Positions 4,914 to 5,538 of a stretch of 5,538 nucleotides of DNA are shown one piece after another. Origin of the DNA: Actinomycetes bacterium (lineage in GTDB: Bacteria > Actinomycetota > Acidimicrobiia > Spongiisociales > UBA5794); assembly GCA_024640745.1 (NCBI GenBank), contig JAHEEL010000072.1:1-5538 (forward strand), read 5' to 3'. The notes below the pieces were generated by a model. That model made no database searches. It was not told the origin of the DNA and saw only the letters and a program-made list of their open reading frames with translations. Position 1 is the first letter of the stretch, and each line of letters starts with the position of its first letter. A program made the translations under genes and the position numbers.

Positions 4914-5538
4914 ATGACCGGATTGAAGAAGCGCGGAGGTTTGTTCGTACTCCTCCTCGCATTTGCATTGATTGTTGCTGCCTGCAGCAGTGACAGCGAC
5001 GATACGACAACAACTACGGCCGCGGCTGCGGGTGGTGACGAGACCACCACGACCGAGGCAATGGCGGACGAAACGACGACGACCGAGGCTATGGCGGACG
5101 AGACGACGACCACGGCGGCCTCCGGGGCCGGCGAGGGCGTCAAGGTCGGCATGGCCTACGATATCGGTGGTCGCGGCGACCTGTCGTTCAACGATTCCGC
5201 AGCGGCCGGTCTCGACAAGGCCGTCACCGACTATGGCATCGAAACGCAGGAGCTCGAGCCGACCGCCGGTGGCGAGAACCGTGAAGAGAACCTGCGACTC
5301 CTTGCGGAGAGCGGATTCGAGCTCATCTTCGCGATCGGCTTTGCCTTCGACGAGGGTATTGCGAACACGGCACCGGACTACCCGGACACGTCGTTCGCCA
5401 TCGTCGACTCCGTCAGTGATCTGCCCAATGTGGCATCCCTGGTGTTTGCCGAGAACGAGGGTTCGGCGCTGGTCGGCGCCGCAGCCGCCATCAAGTCCGA
5501 GACCCAGAAGATCGGCTTCATCGGTGGTGTCAACACGG
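4914..5538 (+). CDS. BMP/PnrA-family ABC transporter substrate-binding lipoprotein (3' end outside window)
   Basis: Cell-surface lipoprotein of the BMP (Bmp/Med/PnrA/TmpC) family, whose studied members bind purine nucleosides for ABC import. 208 residues are present. ATG 4914 has AAAGGG 8 nt upstream. The lipoprotein signal is clear: basic MTGLKKRGG, hydrophobic core 10-21, lipobox VAAC with lipidated Cys24. A Thr/Ala/Asp/Glu-rich linker (25-75) follows, with 10-residue repeats of DETTTTEAMA. The binding domain starts at GVKVGMAYD (75-83) and carries the family block DIGGRGDLSFND (83-94), GFELIFAIGFAFDEGI (134-149), YPDTSFAIVDS (156-166), LPNVASLVFAENEGSALVG (170-188) and KIGFIGG (199-205). 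The family is usually about 330-400 residues, so about half is seen. In related operons ATPase and permease genes follow, which would be expected to the right. Nucleoside as ligand is a family inference; the family name is secure. Confidence 0.93.
   Translation, partial: MTGLKKRGGLFVLLLAFALIVAACSSDSDDTTTTTAAAAGGDETTTTEAMADETTTTEAMADETTTTAASGAGEGVKVGMAYDIGGRGDLSFNDSAAAGLDKAVTDYGIETQELEPTAGGENREENLRLLAESGFELIFAIGFAFDEGIANTAPDYPDTSFAIVDSVSDLPNVASLVFAENEGSALVGAAAAIKSETQKIGFIGGVNT
5037..5120 (+). repeat. 30-bp coding tandem repeat in the lipoprotein linker
   Basis: Units at 5037-5066 and 5067-5096 encode DETTTTEAMA (residues 42-51 and 52-61). A partial third unit (5097-5120) encodes DETTTTAA. The copies differ at several third positions (GAG/GAA, ACC/ACG, GCA/GCT), so the peptide is kept while the DNA has drifted. 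The linker is hydrophilic and would space the binding domain from the membrane. Confidence 0.9.

Noticed and set aside
4654..4917. An 87-codon open frame in the gap after clpC whose TGA overlaps the lipoprotein ATG as ATGA
   Set aside because: The overlap resembles translational coupling, but third-position GC is only about two thirds and falls along the frame, unlike the real genes here. The peptide is Arg/Ser/Pro-rich without any domain, there is no clear ribosome binding site, and the frame crosses the repeats and the 4858-4887 hairpin. The lipoprotein gene also has its own ribosome binding site.
4847..5152. Minus-strand open frame with Val/Ser repeats (VVVVSSAIAS)
   Set aside because: It is the antisense shadow of the Thr-rich linker repeat of the lipoprotein gene.

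Overview
This window looks like a piece of an actinobacterial chromosome, most likely from an uncultured or marine Acidimicrobiia-type lineage. The pointers are high GC with G/C-ending codons, a ClpC of the actinobacterial ClpC1 type, an adjacent lysS and clpC as in mycobacteria, and a lipoprotein with a Thr-rich linker of the TTTTEA type directly after its lipobox. The lineage is an inference from style and was not checked by a search.

Layout. Positions 1-876 (+) hold the C-terminal 291 residues of class II lysyl-tRNA synthetase, whose 5' end lies outside the window. Positions 945-1946 (-) hold a complete trans-polyprenyl diphosphate synthase, convergent with lysS. Its real start is a GTG with an AGGAG upstream, well inside the longest open frame. 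Positions 1947-2109 are a divergent control region. Positions 2110-4614 (+) hold complete clpC, which starts with TTG. Positions 4615-4913 are a roughly 300-bp gap with short repeats and hairpins and no convincing gene. Positions 4914-5538 (+) hold the first 208 residues of a BMP/PnrA-family substrate-binding lipoprotein, which runs off the right edge.

The genes serve unrelated core functions: charging tRNA-Lys, making the isoprenoid tail of a quinone or lipid carrier, ATP-dependent protein unfolding for ClpP, and probable nucleoside uptake by an ABC transporter. No operon joins them. Each strand switch or gap has its own control or termination signals.

No new defence, mobile or biosynthetic system is visible. 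The least explained signal is a set of heptamer (7-nt period) arrays starting with GTC. Two face each other across the lysS/polyprenyl synthase junction and overlap both stop codons. Two more lie just after the clpC stop, one of them matching the first site at 15 of 17 bases. They look like a dispersed intergenic short-repeat family placed at gene 3' ends. A strong hairpin just upstream of the lipoprotein gene and a 30-nt coding tandem repeat inside it are the next most interesting items.
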